The notes: generated by a model not told the origin, from the sequence alone. A DNA stretch of 39,401 nt from Sphingomonadaceae bacterium (GCA_029268145.1 JAJUHA010000019.1:1-39401), one strand, 5' to 3'. Counted from the stretch's first letter, positions 1 to 10,992 are shown. Translations and numbers: made by a program.

Positions 1-1
1 A

Positions 2-124
2 ACCGTCCGGGTGGATGGGATGACCTTCCTGCGCCCGGTCGCGGTGGGTGATGTGGTCTGCTGCTATGCACGCTGCGTCAAGCGCGGTAATACTTCCATT
101 TCCATTAACATTGAAGTCTGGGTG
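2..124 (+). pseudogene. yciA: acyl-CoA thioesterase YciA, fragment (both ends missing)
   Basis: The plus frame from base 2 reads as the middle of a YciA-type hotdog thioesterase, which hydrolyses acyl-CoA to free acid and CoA in the cytoplasm. The stretch with GMTFLRPVAVGDVVCCYA and then SINIEVWV matches, by memory of the E. coli protein, the second half of the hotdog fold almost residue for residue. The beginning lies off the left edge. The homology stops at about base 124, directly after EVWV. The following codons are the antisense of the neighbouring minus-strand gene, so the last third of the enzyme (about 40 residues) is lost. No continuation is found near the other end of the neighbouring cassette at 2523-2640. 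The frame stays open to 1699, but that extension is an antisense artefact. It is either a genuine deletion or insertion breakpoint or a chimeric join. Confidence 0.8.
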
Positions 125-376
125 TGTCGGCGTCGCCCACCCAGCCCAGCGCCAGCAGGGCGCGGCGGGCAACCACCGGGTCGGCATCGGCGATCGCAGC
201 CTCGAGGAGGGTGCGCGCTGCCGCCGTCCCCGTCTGGCCGAGCGCCACGGCGGCCTTGGCGCGCAGCTCGCGCGGGCCGCCGCCGAGCCGCGCGGCGAGG
301 TCGGCCTCGGAGCGGGTGGGTGTCCCGGCCATCCTCAGCAGCCCGATCGCGTCGCGCAGTGGCCGCGCATGGTCGA
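105..376 (-). pseudogene. HEAT-repeat tail of the metallopeptidase gene, out of frame and truncated
   Basis: This minus-strand frame encodes about 80 residues with alternating Ala/Leu/Arg helices typical of HEAT/PBS-lyase repeats. One helix pair contains RAKAAVALGQTG and the next RRALLALGWVGDAD. The recognisable repeat begins around base 376, exactly where the upstream metallopeptidase frame decays into GHCATRSGC and stops. One added base near 360-370 would join the two into a single protein, so this is most simply the C-terminal domain of that peptidase after a one-base frameshift. The 3' end is also abnormal: after GDADT the frame runs a few residues into the truncated yciA sequence and stops at 105. 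HEAT repeats usually mediate protein contacts. A separate gene with an undetected start is possible but less likely. Confidence 0.6.
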
Positions 377-1093
377 GCCTTCGCCGGACGTCAGGTTGAC
401 CGAGGTGCGCAGGCTGATCGCGCAGCCGGTCTGCGCCATCAGCCGGTTCTGGCCGGCCGTGCTGGTGGGGCACTCGCCGCTGTCGTGGTTGTGCGAAAGC
501 CCGAGGAAGTGCCCGATCTCGTGGGCGAAGGTGCGCGAAAAGCCCTCATGCTCGCGGTTGATCTCGCCGCCGAGCAGGCCATCGTCCTTGCCGTCCTTGT
601 CGCAGTTGCCGCCCACCGGCGACCGGCCGACGAAATCCGTGTCCGAGATGTTCCGGACGACGAACACGTCGATCCCGCTGTTCTGGACGGTCCATTCCTC
701 CCACAGCTGTTCGGATTCGTCCTCGCTGCCGATGTCGTCGCGGCCATTGGCGTCGGCGGCATCGACGAACCAGTGCAGCACCCGCCCCACGCCCAGCGCG
801 ACCTGCCGGTAGATGTTGCGCGTGCGGTAGATGGCATAGTCGATCCGCTCGAGCCCGGTCGCCCGGTCGGTGGCCGAAAGCGCGTCGAACCCCATGCGGA
901 TGACGTTGAGGTGGATGTGCCGGCCCTGGAGCGCAGTCATCCACTGGAGCACCGAGACTTCGGCGCGCACGGTCGTGTCAGGGTCGGCCGGCACCCGGCC
1001 GCGGATGAAGCCGAAGCCGTGGAACAGCAGCGACACGTCCCCCGACTGGTCGGCGCCGATGCACGAAAGGATGGAGCGGATTCCGGTTGCCAT
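335..1093 (-). CDS. metzincin-type zinc metallopeptidase (frameshifted at its C-terminus)
   Basis: This is a 252-residue product with the zinc-binding motif HEIGHFLGLSH, which fits the metzincin pattern HExxHxxGxxH. It is followed about 20 residues later by LMAQT, a good Met-turn candidate. Two cysteines flank the turn (GEC and TGC). The N-terminal half has mixed beta/alpha character and no signal peptide, so export, if any, would need another route. The start codon lies 2 bases after the stop of the upstream repeat protein, which implies co-transcription and probably translational coupling. After the Met-turn the frame turns into unlikely sequence and stops at 335, while a HEAT-repeat frame continues out of register, so the native protein was probably longer. 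The substrate is unknown. The upstream repeat protein is the obvious candidate partner, but that is inference. Confidence 0.7.
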   Translation of the reverse strand: MATGIRSILSCIGADQSGDVSLLFHGFGFIRGRVPADPDTTVRAEVSVLQWMTALQGRHIHLNVIRMGFDALSATDRATGLERIDYAIYRTRNIYRQVALGVGRVLHWFVDAADANGRDDIGSEDESEQLWEEWTVQNSGIDVFVVRNISDTDFVGRSPVGGNCDKDGKDDGLLGGEINREHEGFSRTFAHEIGHFLGLSHNHDSGECPTSTAGQNRLMAQTGCAISLRTSVNLTSGEGSTMRGHCATRSGC

Positions 1094-1095
1094 GG

Positions 1096-2523
1096 CTATT
1101 GCAGGCTCACGACCATCTCGACGAGGCCGGTGCCCGCGTCGAGGCCGGTGAGCGCCTTGCCGAGGATGGACCCTGCCGCCGTCGCCCGGTCGGTCGCGGC
1201 CATCGCATGGCCGGGCGTCGGCGAGGAGACGAGGAGGTCGCCCGGCACGACCGGTCCCCAGCCGGCATCGACCTTGACTGCCACCTTGCCGACCATCGCG
1301 ACCGGCACGCGCGCGCCACCCTTGCGGTGGTCCATCACGATGCCCGGCCGGAACCGCCCGGCGCCGGCCACCACGCCGACGACGCGGGGATCGAACGGGC
1401 CTGCGGAAGGTTCGAGCCGGCCGTCGGCGCCCAGCACCATCACCGTCCCCGGCTCGGCCGCGGCCATGTCCGCCACCTCGAACTGCTCGGCCATGTCGGC
1501 GTTCCGGAGGATGATGTCGCCGGCCCCGCCGTTCAGGTGGATGGACTCGTTGCCGGCATCGTCGAGGCAGATGACATCGCCCTCGTTGCCCGCCGCGCCC
1601 ACCCGCAGCGCGGCGTGGTTGCCATCGAAGCGGAACACGTCGCGTCCGTCGCCGTCGCGGACGATGATGTCGCCCTCGTTGCCGCTGGCCCCGACATAGA
1701 GCGCGGCATGCTCGCCGGCCATGTGGAAGACGGTCCGCTCGCCCGCGTCGCGGACGATGAGATCGCCAGGGCTGCCGCGCACGCCGGCGCGCACCGCAGC
1801 GGTCTCGGCGTCGATCCGGACCGCCTCCAGCCCCCGGCCGTCGCGGACGATGATGTCCCCCTCGTTGCCCTCGGCGCCCACATAGAGGGCGGCGTTGCCG
1901 CCGTCGGCGTGGATCACCTCGCGCCCGTCGCCGTCGCGGACGATGATGTCCCCCTCGTTCCGCCCGGCACCCACCCGGAGCACGGCATGGTCGGAGTCGA
2001 ACTGCAGCACCTCGCGGTTGGCCGCATCGCGCACCGAGAGGTTGCCGCCATTCTCGGTCGTGCCCACCCGCAGCACCGCGCCCGCGCCGGCCAGCGAGAT
2101 GCAGTCCTGCCCCCGGACATCGCGCACCCGCATGTCGCCGGCATTGCCCTCCGCCCCCACCCGGAGCACGGCGCCGGAGCCCGAGACCCGCAGCACCTCG
2201 CGGTCCGCCGCATCGCGGATGACGAGCCCGCCGGTCACGCCGCTCCCGCCGATCCGGACCGTCGGGTTGCCCGGTCCCAGCCGCACCAGCTCGACGCCAT
2301 TGGCATCGACAATCCTGATCTCGCCGGAATTGGCCGTGCCGCCAACCGTCAGCGTGGCGCCCGCGCCCTCCAGCCGGATCGCCTCCCCGGCAGACGCCAT
2401 CACCGAAAGCGCGCCCATGCCGGCGCCGCCAATCCTGACCAGCCCGGCATTGGCATCCAGCTCGATCCGGATGTCGCCTCCGCTGTCGGTCACGTCGACA
2501 CGTTCCGAGAATGTCTCGGCCAT
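1096..2523 (-). CDS. 31-residue-repeat protein, predicted beta-solenoid with conserved C-terminal domain
   Basis: This is a 475-residue protein with no signal peptide. Residues 19-328 are ten consecutive units of exactly 31 residues, each built around VLRVGAxGNxGDIIVRD followed by GREV and a short Gly/Asp-rich turn. Such regular short beta strands separated by Gly-rich turns suggest a right-handed beta-solenoid or fibre-like fold. Residues about 340-475 form a different domain with PFDPRVVGVV, GDLLVSSPTPGHAM and SILGKALTGL. I have the impression this domain recurs at the ends of repeat proteins and phage-tail-like proteins, but I cannot name it with certainty. A good ribosome-binding site (GGGGAGGGACC) precedes the ATG. 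It heads a two- or three-gene cassette with the metallopeptidase and HEAT tail. Function is unknown; a structural, adhesive or tail-fibre role is speculation. Confidence 0.75.
   Translation of the reverse strand: MAETFSERVDVTDSGGDIRIELDANAGLVRIGGAGMGALSVMASAGEAIRLEGAGATLTVGGTANSGEIRIVDANGVELVRLGPGNPTVRIGGSGVTGGLVIRDAADREVLRVSGSGAVLRVGAEGNAGDMRVRDVRGQDCISLAGAGAVLRVGTTENGGNLSVRDAANREVLQFDSDHAVLRVGAGRNEGDIIVRDGDGREVIHADGGNAALYVGAEGNEGDIIVRDGRGLEAVRIDAETAAVRAGVRGSPGDLIVRDAGERTVFHMAGEHAALYVGASGNEGDIIVRDGDGRDVFRFDGNHAALRVGAAGNEGDVICLDDAGNESIHLNGGAGDIILRNADMAEQFEVADMAAAEPGTVMVLGADGRLEPSAGPFDPRVVGVVAGAGRFRPGIVMDHRKGGARVPVAMVGKVAVKVDAGWGPVVPGDLLVSSPTPGHAMAATDRATAAGSILGKALTGLDAGTGLVEMVVSLQ
1540..2469 (-). 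repeat. ten in-frame 93-bp tandem repeats inside the repeat protein
   Basis: The period is exactly 93 bp. For example, CGATGATGTC-type copies on the plus strand fall at 1662, 1755 (diverged), 1848 and 1941. The units differ mainly at synonymous and turn positions. The middle units (about 1570-1970) are the most alike at DNA level, while the outer units toward the N-terminus are more diverged, as expected if central copies were duplicated most recently. Confidence 0.85.
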
Positions 2524-2622
2524 GGTCCCTCCCCGTCCGGCCCTTTCCCGGGCTTGGCAGCAGAGAGTTAACAGAATTTCAGAGCCAGCGCGACTCCTTT
2601 CTCCGGAATTGCGCCGCGCGGC

Positions 2623-4647
2623 TCAGCGGCCGTCCAGCGCGGCCTTCAGGCCTGGCGCGAACTCCGCCCCGTGCGGCACCTTCGCCGAGGAGGCCCTGAC
2701 CGTCCCGCCGATGGGCTCCGCCCGCCCGCCAAGGCAGCTGGCCAGGAAATTCTCGGCGATCGCCATGAAGGCGATGTTGTTCTCCGGCCGCGCGAAGCCA
2801 TGGCCCTCGTCGGGGAACAGCACGTAGGTGACCGGGATGCCCTTCGCCTGCATCGCAGCGACGATCTGGTCGCTCTCGGCCTGCTTCACCCTGGGATCGT
2901 TCGCGCCCTGGCCGATGAGGAGCGGCTTCGAGATCCGGTCGGCGTGGGTAAGCGGCGAACGTTCCCTGAGCCAGGCCCGGCCTTCCTCGGTGTCCGGGTC
3001 GGCCATCCGGGCGATGAGCTGCTTCCTGAAGCTCTCCCAGTAGGGCGGCACGGTCGAGAGCAGGGTCACGAGGTTCGACGGCCCCACGATGTCCACGCCG
3101 CAGGCAAATGCGTCGGGCGTGAAGGTCAGCCCCACGAGCGTCGCATAGCCCCCGTAGGAGCCGCCCATGATGGCCACCCGCCTCGGGTCGGCGACGCCCT
3201 GCTTCACCGCCCAGTCCACCGCGTCGAGGAGGTCGCCGTGCATCTTCGCGCCCCACTCGCCGTTGCCGGCGTTGGTGAAGGCCTTGCCGAAGCCGGTCGA
3301 GCCGCGGAAGTTCACCTGGAGCACGGCATAGCCCCGGTTGGCGAGGAACTGCGAGAGGCCGTCGAACCCGTAGGTGTCGCGCGACCAGGGCCCGCCATGG
3401 ACGAGGAGGACCATGGGAAGCGGCGCGGCCGGCCGCGCACCCGCCCCGACGGGAAGCGTGAGGTAGGAGACCATGGTCTTGCCGTCGCGCGTGGCGATCT
3501 CGACCGGCTGCATCTCGGCGAGCGGCGCGCCGGCCAGCTCGGGCCGGGTGTCGAACAGCTTGGTCAGCCGCTTCGCCCTGCGGTCGTAGAGCCAGGTCGC
3601 CGAGGCCTCGCGCGCATTGTCGGTCGCAACCGTCCACCGGTCGTCGGCCTGGGTGCGCGAGCCCAGCACCCAGTTGCCCAGCCGCTCGGTGAGGAAGGCG
3701 ATGTCATCCTTCACCGCCGGGTCGAGGACGGTCCACTCCGGCTTCAGATAATCGACCTGCACCGCCTCCAGCCGGCCCGTCCCGGGATGGAGAAGGGCGC
3801 CGGCCACGTCGGCCCGCCGGTCCTCGGCAAGAAGCGTCATCTTCCCCGTCGCCCAGTCCATGGCGAAGGCGCCGGCGGTGTCGCGCCCGCGGCTGTCGAT
3901 CCAGTAGAGCGTCCCGCCATCGGCCGAGAAGCCGAGCGGCTGGGTCGTCTGGCTGTCGTCGAGCCCGTGGGAGAGGAAGGGCACATCCGCCACCTTGCCA
4001 TCGACGATCCGGAAATAGTCCTGCCCGCCCTCGCGGTTGGGCCGGATCGCGACGCGCAGGTTGAGGTCCTCGTCGGCGAGGAAGCCGGTATAGCCGTCAT
4101 TCTGCCGGACGAGGGTCAGCTTCCCGGTCTTGAGGTCGAGGCTGTGGACGTCGTGCCAGCGCGGGTCGCGGTTGTTGAGGCCGACGAGGATCCGGTCCGT
4201 CACCCGGTCGGAGACCGCCTCGATGGTCGCCCGGGTCTTCGGGAAGGGCGTGAAGTCCCGGACCGGGCCGCCGGTGACCGGCACGCCGTAGAGGTGGAAA
4301 TCCTCGTCCCCGCCGGTGTCGTTGACGTAGAGGATCATTGCGCTGTCCGGCGCCCAGGAGTGCTGGCGGATGGGCCGCACCTTCTCCGCCGTCAGCACCC
4401 GCGCGCGCTCGGGCGCGTCGGCGGGCGCCACCCAGACGTTGAGCACGCCGTCCGCCGGCGCGATCCACGAAAGCCACCGGCCGTCGGGCGAAAGCCGCCC
4501 CTGTGCCCGCGTCGGGTTGCCGAACAGTTTGCTGCGCTCGATGAGGGGAGTCTCGGCCATTCGGGCTCCGGATGTCTGGGCAGGGAGGGCAGGGGCGGGG
4601 AGGGCGGCAAGCAGAAGCGCCGCCCCGGCAAGATGCAGGGTGCGCAT
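2623..4647 (-). CDS. S9 family peptidase (prolyl oligopeptidase / acylaminoacyl-peptidase type), secreted
   Basis: This is a 674-residue protein with a clear Sec signal peptide (LAGAALLLAALPAPALPAQ), so it probably acts in the periplasm on short peptides. Residues about 35-380 form the beta-propeller gating domain. The C-terminal alpha/beta-hydrolase domain carries the oxyanion segment VHGGPWSRD, the nucleophile elbow GGSYGGY (Ser497), the acid in GQGANDPRV and the histidine in DEGHGF. All three catalytic residues are present and the length is normal for the family. The start at 4647 is chosen because it supplies the whole signal peptide. It is transcribed alone, with 99 bp to the repeat protein downstream and 126 bp to the broken VOC gene upstream. 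Exact specificity (dipeptidyl versus acylaminoacyl) cannot be read from sequence. Confidence 0.93.
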   Translation of the reverse strand: MRTLHLAGAALLLAALPAPALPAQTSGARMAETPLIERSKLFGNPTRAQGRLSPDGRWLSWIAPADGVLNVWVAPADAPERARVLTAEKVRPIRQHSWAPDSAMILYVNDTGGDEDFHLYGVPVTGGPVRDFTPFPKTRATIEAVSDRVTDRILVGLNNRDPRWHDVHSLDLKTGKLTLVRQNDGYTGFLADEDLNLRVAIRPNREGGQDYFRIVDGKVADVPFLSHGLDDSQTTQPLGFSADGGTLYWIDSRGRDTAGAFAMDWATGKMTLLAEDRRADVAGALLHPGTGRLEAVQVDYLKPEWTVLDPAVKDDIAFLTERLGNWVLGSRTQADDRWTVATDNAREASATWLYDRRAKRLTKLFDTRPELAGAPLAEMQPVEIATRDGKTMVSYLTLPVGAGARPAAPLPMVLLVHGGPWSRDTYGFDGLSQFLANRGYAVLQVNFRGSTGFGKAFTNAGNGEWGAKMHGDLLDAVDWAVKQGVADPRRVAIMGGSYGGYATLVGLTFTPDAFACGVDIVGPSNLVTLLSTVPPYWESFRKQLIARMADPDTEEGRAWLRERSPLTHADRISKPLLIGQGANDPRVKQAESDQIVAAMQAKGIPVTYVLFPDEGHGFARPENNIAFMAIAENFLASCLGGRAEPIGGTVRASSAKVPHGAEFAPGLKAALDGR

Positions 4648-4773
4648 TGGGGTTCTCCCGGATGTGGCGCACTGGCCCCCTCAGCCCGGTGCCGGACAGA
4701 CCCTAGCAAAGCGCCGGGCCGGCGCAAGATGGCCCGGCTCGTAAAGGGGCAGGCGCCGGCGCAGGGCCCGGCG

Positions 4774-5158
4774 TCAGCCGGGCATCACATGTGCTTCGAC
4801 CTTGTTGCCATCCGGATCGCGCACGAAGGCCGCATCGTAGCCGGGCGCATAGGGGCGCTCCCCCGGCGGGCCGGCGCATTGGCCGCCGTTGGCCAGCGCT
4901 GCCGCGTGGAACGCATCGACCGTCGCCCGGTCGGGGGCCAGGAAGGCGACATGGGTGCCGTTGCCCACGCTTGCCGGCGCGCCATTCTCGGCCGCGCCGA
5001 TCCAGAATTCGGGGAGGTCGCGCCCATGGGCGACCCCGAAGGGCGGCTCGTCCATGACCACCCCGATGCCGAGCGCGCCCATCGCCGCATCAGAGAAGCG
5101 CCGCGCGCGCCATGTCGGAGACCCCGACCGAGACATGGGAGAGGATCGACTCGGGCAA
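4774..5158 (-). pseudogene. VOC/glyoxalase-family protein, one-base frameshift
   Basis: Two minus frames together make a complete small VOC (glyoxalase/bleomycin-resistance) protein of about 127 residues. The N-terminal part (LPESILSHVSVGVSDMARA) starts at a TTG at 5158 preceded by GGAGGAGG and hits a stop after ARAALL. The rest (FSDAAMGALGIGVVMDE to the C-terminal PDGNKVEAHVMPG) continues in another frame from about 5100. Removing one G from the alternating GC run near 5103-5112 restores ARAxRFSDAAMG, the normal sequence for this family. Metal-ligand positions look intact (H in LSHVSV, E near the C-terminus in VEAH). The indel sits in a GC run, so a sequencing error is as likely as a real pseudogene. 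Related enzymes act on varied small molecules; the substrate is unknown. Confidence 0.75.
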
Positions 5159-5206
5159 CGGTCCTCCTCCGGCGCCCGGCTCTCGCGGCGCGTCGCCGGC
5201 GGCCAG

Positions 5207-5243
5207 ACGGATCGGGCCGGGGGTTGCCCCCCGGCCCGTCCGT
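5207..5243. terminator. long GC hairpin downstream of groEL
   Basis: A perfect 11-bp stem (5213-5223 with 5228-5238, loop TTGC) is extended by a further 5-bp pair ACGGA/TCCGT across a one-base bulge. It lies between the groEL stop and the VOC gene. There is no T-run on the minus-strand side, so it is a candidate transcript-end or mRNA-stabilising hairpin rather than a textbook terminator. Confidence 0.45.
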
Positions 5244-5329
5244 TTCCATGGTCCCGTCGGTCGGTCCCGCGTTCGCGGGCAAGGCCCGCGAAGCGGGCCC
5301 GCCGGCCGTGACTTCGCGGAGTCCGCGGA

Positions 5330-5347
5330 CCAGTGCGCGAGCACTGG
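5330..5347 (-). terminator. short hairpin immediately after groEL
   Basis: CCAGTGC pairs with GCACTGG across a 4-base loop, starting 16 bp past the groEL stop codon. The 7-bp stem lacks a following T-tract. It may work together with the larger hairpin at 5207-5243. Confidence 0.35.
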
Positions 5348-5362
5348 CCGCGGCCCGCTTCG

Positions 5363-7015
<1,653 letters not shown>

Positions 7016-7086
7016 TCAAAGCCTGTCTCTTGCTCCTCGCGGAGCGCATGAAGGACAGCAGGCGAATGCCTCTGGGCGCGGCCCGG

Positions 7087-7401
7087 TCAGGCGGCCTTGC
7101 GGACTTCCGCGGCGGGCGTGATCACGCCCAGGATGTCGCTTTCCTTCATGATGATGAGGTCCTCGCCGTCGAGCTTGACCTCGGTCCCCGACCACTTGCC
7201 GAACAGGATCCGGTCGCCGACCTTGACGTCGAGCGGGATGCGCTCGCCGTCCTCGTCGCGGGCGCCGGCGCCAACGGCGATCACTTCGCCTTCCTGCGGC
7301 TTCTCCTTGGCGGTGTCGGGGATGATGATGCCGCCGGCGGTCTTCTCTTCCGCCTCGATGCGGCGCACCAGCACGCGATCGTGCAGGGGGGTGAATGCCA
7401 T
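7087..7401 (-). CDS. groES: 10 kDa co-chaperonin GroES
   Basis: This 104-residue co-chaperonin caps the GroEL ring. It begins [20 protein letters not shown], carries the mobile loop with [14 protein letters not shown], and ends with [12 protein letters not shown] plus a short acidic/Ala tail. The frame is open upstream to 7473, but the start at 7401 is chosen because it gives the conserved N-terminus and has GAGGGACC just upstream. The longer version would also run through the leader close to the CIRCE operator. It is the first gene of the operon with groEL. Confidence 0.98.
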   Translation of the reverse strand: MAFTPLHDRVLVRRIEAEEKTAGGIIIPDTAKEKPQEGEVIAVGAGARDEDGERIPLDVKVGDRILFGKWSGTEVKLDGEDLIIMKESDILGVITPAAEVRKAA

Positions 7402-7466
7402 GCTCTGGTCCCTCTTGGCTCGAAGGGGCTGGAGGAGCCCCGCTCCCCCGACCCCAGTTGCTCCTG

Positions 7467-7493
7467 TTGGCACTCACCTCCCGGGAGTGCCAA
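7467..7493 (-). promoter_or_regulatory. CIRCE operator (HrcA binding site)
   Basis: TTGGCACTC, a 9-base spacer (7476-7484) and GAGTGCCAA form a perfect inverted repeat matching the CIRCE consensus TTAGCACTC-N9-GAGTGCTAA with one symmetric change per arm. It lies 66 bp upstream of the groES start, in the 5' leader, the standard place for HrcA repression of groESL. Confidence 0.95.
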
Positions 7494-7501
7494 CGACGGC
7501 C

Positions 7502-7529
7502 AAGTAGGGTTGCCCCGCGGCGCGGTCAA
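7502..7529 (-). promoter_or_regulatory. predicted groESL promoter
   Basis: On the minus strand TTGACC (7524-7529) and CTACTT (7502-7507) are separated by 16 bases and sit directly upstream of CIRCE. The -35 is close to consensus; the -10 is moderate. Transcription would begin within or just before the operator, as in other CIRCE-controlled operons. Confidence 0.6.
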
Positions 7530-7648
7530 GATGCCGCACGGACGAAATTCCGTGAAGCCTTGGTGACGGCCGCGCCACCGCCCCGGCGCGGCACCCTTCC
7601 CGCCACCAGCGCCCCTCTCTCCGAGGGCGCGTGTGCGTGCCCCCGTCC

Positions 7649-9433
<1,785 letters not shown>

Positions 9434-9691
9434 GCATGTCTCGCGCGCAGCCGCGCGCGCCTCGGATCGGCTGCAGGGAAGGGCGGGGACCCGCGCGGGG
9501 CGGGTCACGCGCGCGTCAGGGTCGGCGCCGCCCCGAATGCGGGATCATGATGTCGTCTGCCATCCGAGCCTCCCGATTGCCTGCCGCGCCGCCCTAGCAG
9601 ATCGGCGGCACCCGGAACAGCCCCCCGCCCTCCGCGCCGCTCGCCGGCCTGCCGGCCCGCCGTCGGGCCGCGCCGGCGCGGCCGGGGACGG

Positions 9692-10249
9692 TCAGGCGGT
9701 GGCGGCGGCCCGCCGGCGGCGGAACGAAGCGCCGGCAAGTCCGGAGCCGGCGATCAGCATGACCCAGCTTGCCGGCTCGGGGATCACGCCGCGATAGGCA
9801 TGGAGCCCTTCCAGCGCGTCGAAATCCGGCGAATTCACCGTCCCCGCATTGACGAGCCGGACGCAGGAGACCGGCCCGCCGAAGACGCCACCGAAGTCGA
9901 TGGGGCCTTGGGTGGCATTGAACCCACCGATCAGGGTGAAGCCGATGTTGTCCGAACTGACACGGACTTCGAACAGCTCGCTGCACGAACCGATCACTTC
10001 ATGGAGCCGGAGGTCCGCCCCTGGGCCATCGCCGAGCGGAGTCAGGAAATCGACGGTGAACTGCCCCAGCCGATCCGGCGGATCGAAAGTGTTGCTGAGG
10101 AAGAGGCCGCCCCCGTCGGGGGCGCCGGTCACCAGCCCGTTGCCGAAGCTGGTCACGTCGATTGCCGAGACCAGCGTGTCGGCGGAGGAGGACGCCGCGA
10201 CCGGCGCGGCCGCAAGCGTGGCGAGAAGGACAGCCGCCCGAACTGCCAT
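9692..10249 (-). CDS. PEP-CTERM sorting domain protein
   Basis: This 185-residue exported protein has a signal peptide (VRAAVLLATLAAAPVAASSSA). It carries a Ser/Gly-rich beta-type body with FTVDFLTPLGDG and a cysteine pair (SCSE, SCVR). The C-terminus is the tripartite sorting signal IPEPASWVMLIAG, a hydrophobic segment and RRRR. PEP-CTERM proteins are cut and handed to the outer surface or exopolysaccharide by an exosortase, which must be encoded elsewhere. The ATG at 10249 follows GGGGGAGGGAGCC. The far longer open frame upstream is not coding. The body has no recognised domain. It is transcribed divergently from the plus-strand remnant at 10471. Confidence 0.85.
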   Translation of the reverse strand: MAVRAAVLLATLAAAPVAASSSADTLVSAIDVTSFGNGLVTGAPDGGGLFLSNTFDPPDRLGQFTVDFLTPLGDGPGADLRLHEVIGSCSELFEVRVSSDNIGFTLIGGFNATQGPIDFGGVFGGPVSCVRLVNAGTVNSPDFDALEGLHAYRGVIPEPASWVMLIAGSGLAGASFRRRRAAATA

Positions 10250-10470
10250 GGCTCCCTCCCCCGGACGATCGAGGAGAAGACTGGCAGAAGCTCCCGCAAC
10301 AGGCAGGGCGAGTCTCGCTGCTGTCGACCTGCGGCCAGGGCGGGCCGTGCCGGCCGCGCGCCCTTTTGCTGCCGCGCTCGGCCGGCTGCGGGCTGCGCGC
10401 GGCACGTCACGCGGCCCCGTGCGAAACATTCGCTCCCCTGACTGGCCTGAAACATGCTGGTCGGAGCGCC

Positions 10471-10992
10471 ATGGATGTGGCGGTCGGCAGCAGTCCGCGC
10501 GACGGGCAGGGGATCGTCCGGCTGGCGTCGGCCGCCCCCTTCGCGCTCGGCCCGCTCGCCCCCGCCCGCCTGCTGCTTGCCGGCCGCACCGATCGGCTGA
10601 AGGAGGCCGAAGGGCTGATCCGCGCCCTGCTCGCCAACCATCCGGACGACAGCGCGGCCCTGGGCCTCCTCGCGCTCGTCCACGCCCGAACCGCGCTCGA
10701 CGATTTCGCCGCGGGCGACGAGGCGCGCCTCGAGGCCGCGCCCTCGCTTGCCGCGCTCGGCGCACCCGAGGTAGCACTGGCAACGCTTCCCGGCTATTTC
10801 CTCGGCGCGGGCGCGATCACCAGCCCAACCCATGATCCGGCGCGGCCCAGCCAGTTTCGCGACACCTGGTTCCTCTTCATGCCGCCGATGGCCACCGTCT
10901 GGCCGCTGCCCGGCCTTGGCGCGCTCCTGGCGGCGATCGGCCTCGAATCCTTCTGGCGCGAAACCGGCACTGCCCCCGATTTCCGCCGCTGA
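10471..10992 (+). CDS. TPR-type remnant of a CadC/ToxR-like winged-helix regulator (173 aa)
   Basis: The last 30 residues (LPPMATVW-like MPPMATVWPLPGLGAL, then IGLESFWRETGTAPDFRR) look like the conserved C-terminus of sphingomonad winged-helix plus TPR regulators. The preceding segment with GLIRALLANHPDDSAALGLLALVH resembles a TPR hairpin. Near the start, APFALGPLAP resembles the first strand of the DNA-binding domain (FRLGPLxVEP in that family), but the helix-turn-helix that should follow is absent and the sequence passes straight into the TPR-like part. A large internal deletion of a regulator of roughly 500 residues is therefore suspected. The frame stays open upstream to 10162, but that part overlaps the PEP-CTERM gene and looks non-coding. 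Whether the short protein is made is unknown. Confidence 0.45.
   Translation: MDVAVGSSPRDGQGIVRLASAAPFALGPLAPARLLLAGRTDRLKEAEGLIRALLANHPDDSAALGLLALVHARTALDDFAAGDEARLEAAPSLAALGAPEVALATLPGYFLGAGAITSPTHDPARPSQFRDTWFLFMPPMATVWPLPGLGALLAAIGLESFWRETGTAPDFRR

Noticed and set aside
11..1699. 562-residue plus-strand open frame
   Set aside because: Only its first 40 codons are real (truncated yciA). The rest is antisense to the repeat protein and peptidase and has Arg/Pro/Ala-rich GC-artefact composition.
1540..2469. Regular repeats considered as a CRISPR array
   Set aside because: They are in frame, contiguous, diverge between copies and lack unique spacers.
9497..9562. 15-codon minus-strand frame MADDIMIPHSGRRRP with a good ribosome-binding site, upstream of the ABC exporter
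   Set aside because: Too short and without conservation evidence; could be a leader peptide but nothing supports it.
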